The position numbers were made by a program, and so were the translations under genes. Shown one piece after another: positions 63,614 to 64,000 of a stretch of 64,000 nt of DNA; position 1 is the first letter of the stretch; every line of letters starts with the position of its first letter. The DNA comes from Euwallacea fornicatus (Eukaryota; Arthropoda; Insecta; Coleoptera; Curculionidae): contig NC_089556.1 of assembly GCF_040115645.1 (NCBI RefSeq), positions 3,534,001-3,598,000 on the forward strand, given 5' to 3'. Under the pieces are notes generated by a model. That model was not told the DNA's origin. It ran no database searches and was given only the letters and a program-made list of their open reading frames with translations.

Positions 63614-64000
63614 ATGGCAAGAAGTTTCGAGGAAAAATTGCGGATATTATTGGACAAGCTTAAGGTAAGAAAAACATTTCTTTAAATGGTAAATGATGAA
63701 ATAAAATTCTTCTAGGAAACAGATGCTACATTGTCGGTGTGCATAGTTCTTTTGCAGCAGTATTTAAGGCAGGAACAAGTCAAAGACACCACGTCGGTGA
63801 GTCGAATTGAAATCATGTAAATGGCTGAAATATAGAATGTCTTAACAATCTCTTCCTATGACATTTCGATATACCACAATGTTTTTTCGTTTATATTAAA
63901 TTAAGCACTTTATATAACTGTATCAATTGCAATTCGCGTCTATGTGTAGAAGAACGATACTGGTTACGCGCTTAAAGTTCTTTCACCATGTCAGGCGGAA
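63614..64000 (+). CDS. 5' end of an unidentified gene (runs off the window)
   Basis: Three exons join in phase 0: 63614-63664 (MARSFEEKLRILLDKLK, donor GTAAGA), 63716-63796 (ETDATLSVCIVLLQQYLRQE to KDTTS, donor GTGAGT) and 63950 to the window edge (KNDTGYALKVLSPCQAE). The ATG has a good context (GCAATGG). The first 50 residues look helical and cytosolic; there is no signal peptide. I do not recognise the protein. Confidence 0.6.

Overview
This is a stretch of an insect nuclear genome. Every confident gene is split by short GT-AG introns, arthropod-type families are present (muscle tropomyosin with mutually exclusive exons, a secreted DUF4779-like protein), and the spaces between genes are full of Tc1/mariner-class DNA transposons. 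A beetle would fit, but that is inference. No rRNA, tRNA, CRISPR array or virus-like gene was recognised.

Layout. (1) 1-10.9 kb, plus strand: the 3' two thirds of a tropomyosin gene with a choice of two 71-bp exons, three 63-bp exons and three terminal exons. A two-exon minus-strand gene (7172-7712) and a decayed Tc1-like element (8863-10482) lie inside its last intron. (2) 13.6-29.4 kb, minus strand: a complete 31-exon polybromo (PBRM1/BAF180) gene of about 1,704 residues. (3) 30.4-33.2 kb, minus strand: MMADHC (cobalamin trafficking) and an intronless mitochondrial cysteinyl-tRNA synthetase, head to tail. (4) 33.4-35.8 kb, plus strand: a TSPAN13/31-type tetraspanin with two alternative C-terminal exons, divergent from the synthetase. 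(5) 37.6-40.4 kb, minus strand: a secreted Gly- and Lys/His-rich protein gene with a clear TATA/Inr promoter. (6) 41.8-51.5 kb, plus strand: uridine phosphorylase, with a phase-compatible second first exon 7.4 kb upstream of the main one. (7) 51.5-63.6 kb: a transposon graveyard holding a mauritiana-type mariner that is full length except for one stop codon and sits inside a MADF-like pseudogene, and a pogo-like element carrying two further elements. (8) 63.6 kb to the end: the first exons of an unidentified plus-strand gene.

The genes do not form a pathway. Two adjacent ones (CARS2, MMADHC) both act in or around mitochondria. All exon boundaries were read by eye from splice consensus and reading phase; transcripts were not available. 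Coordinates of decayed repeats are approximate.
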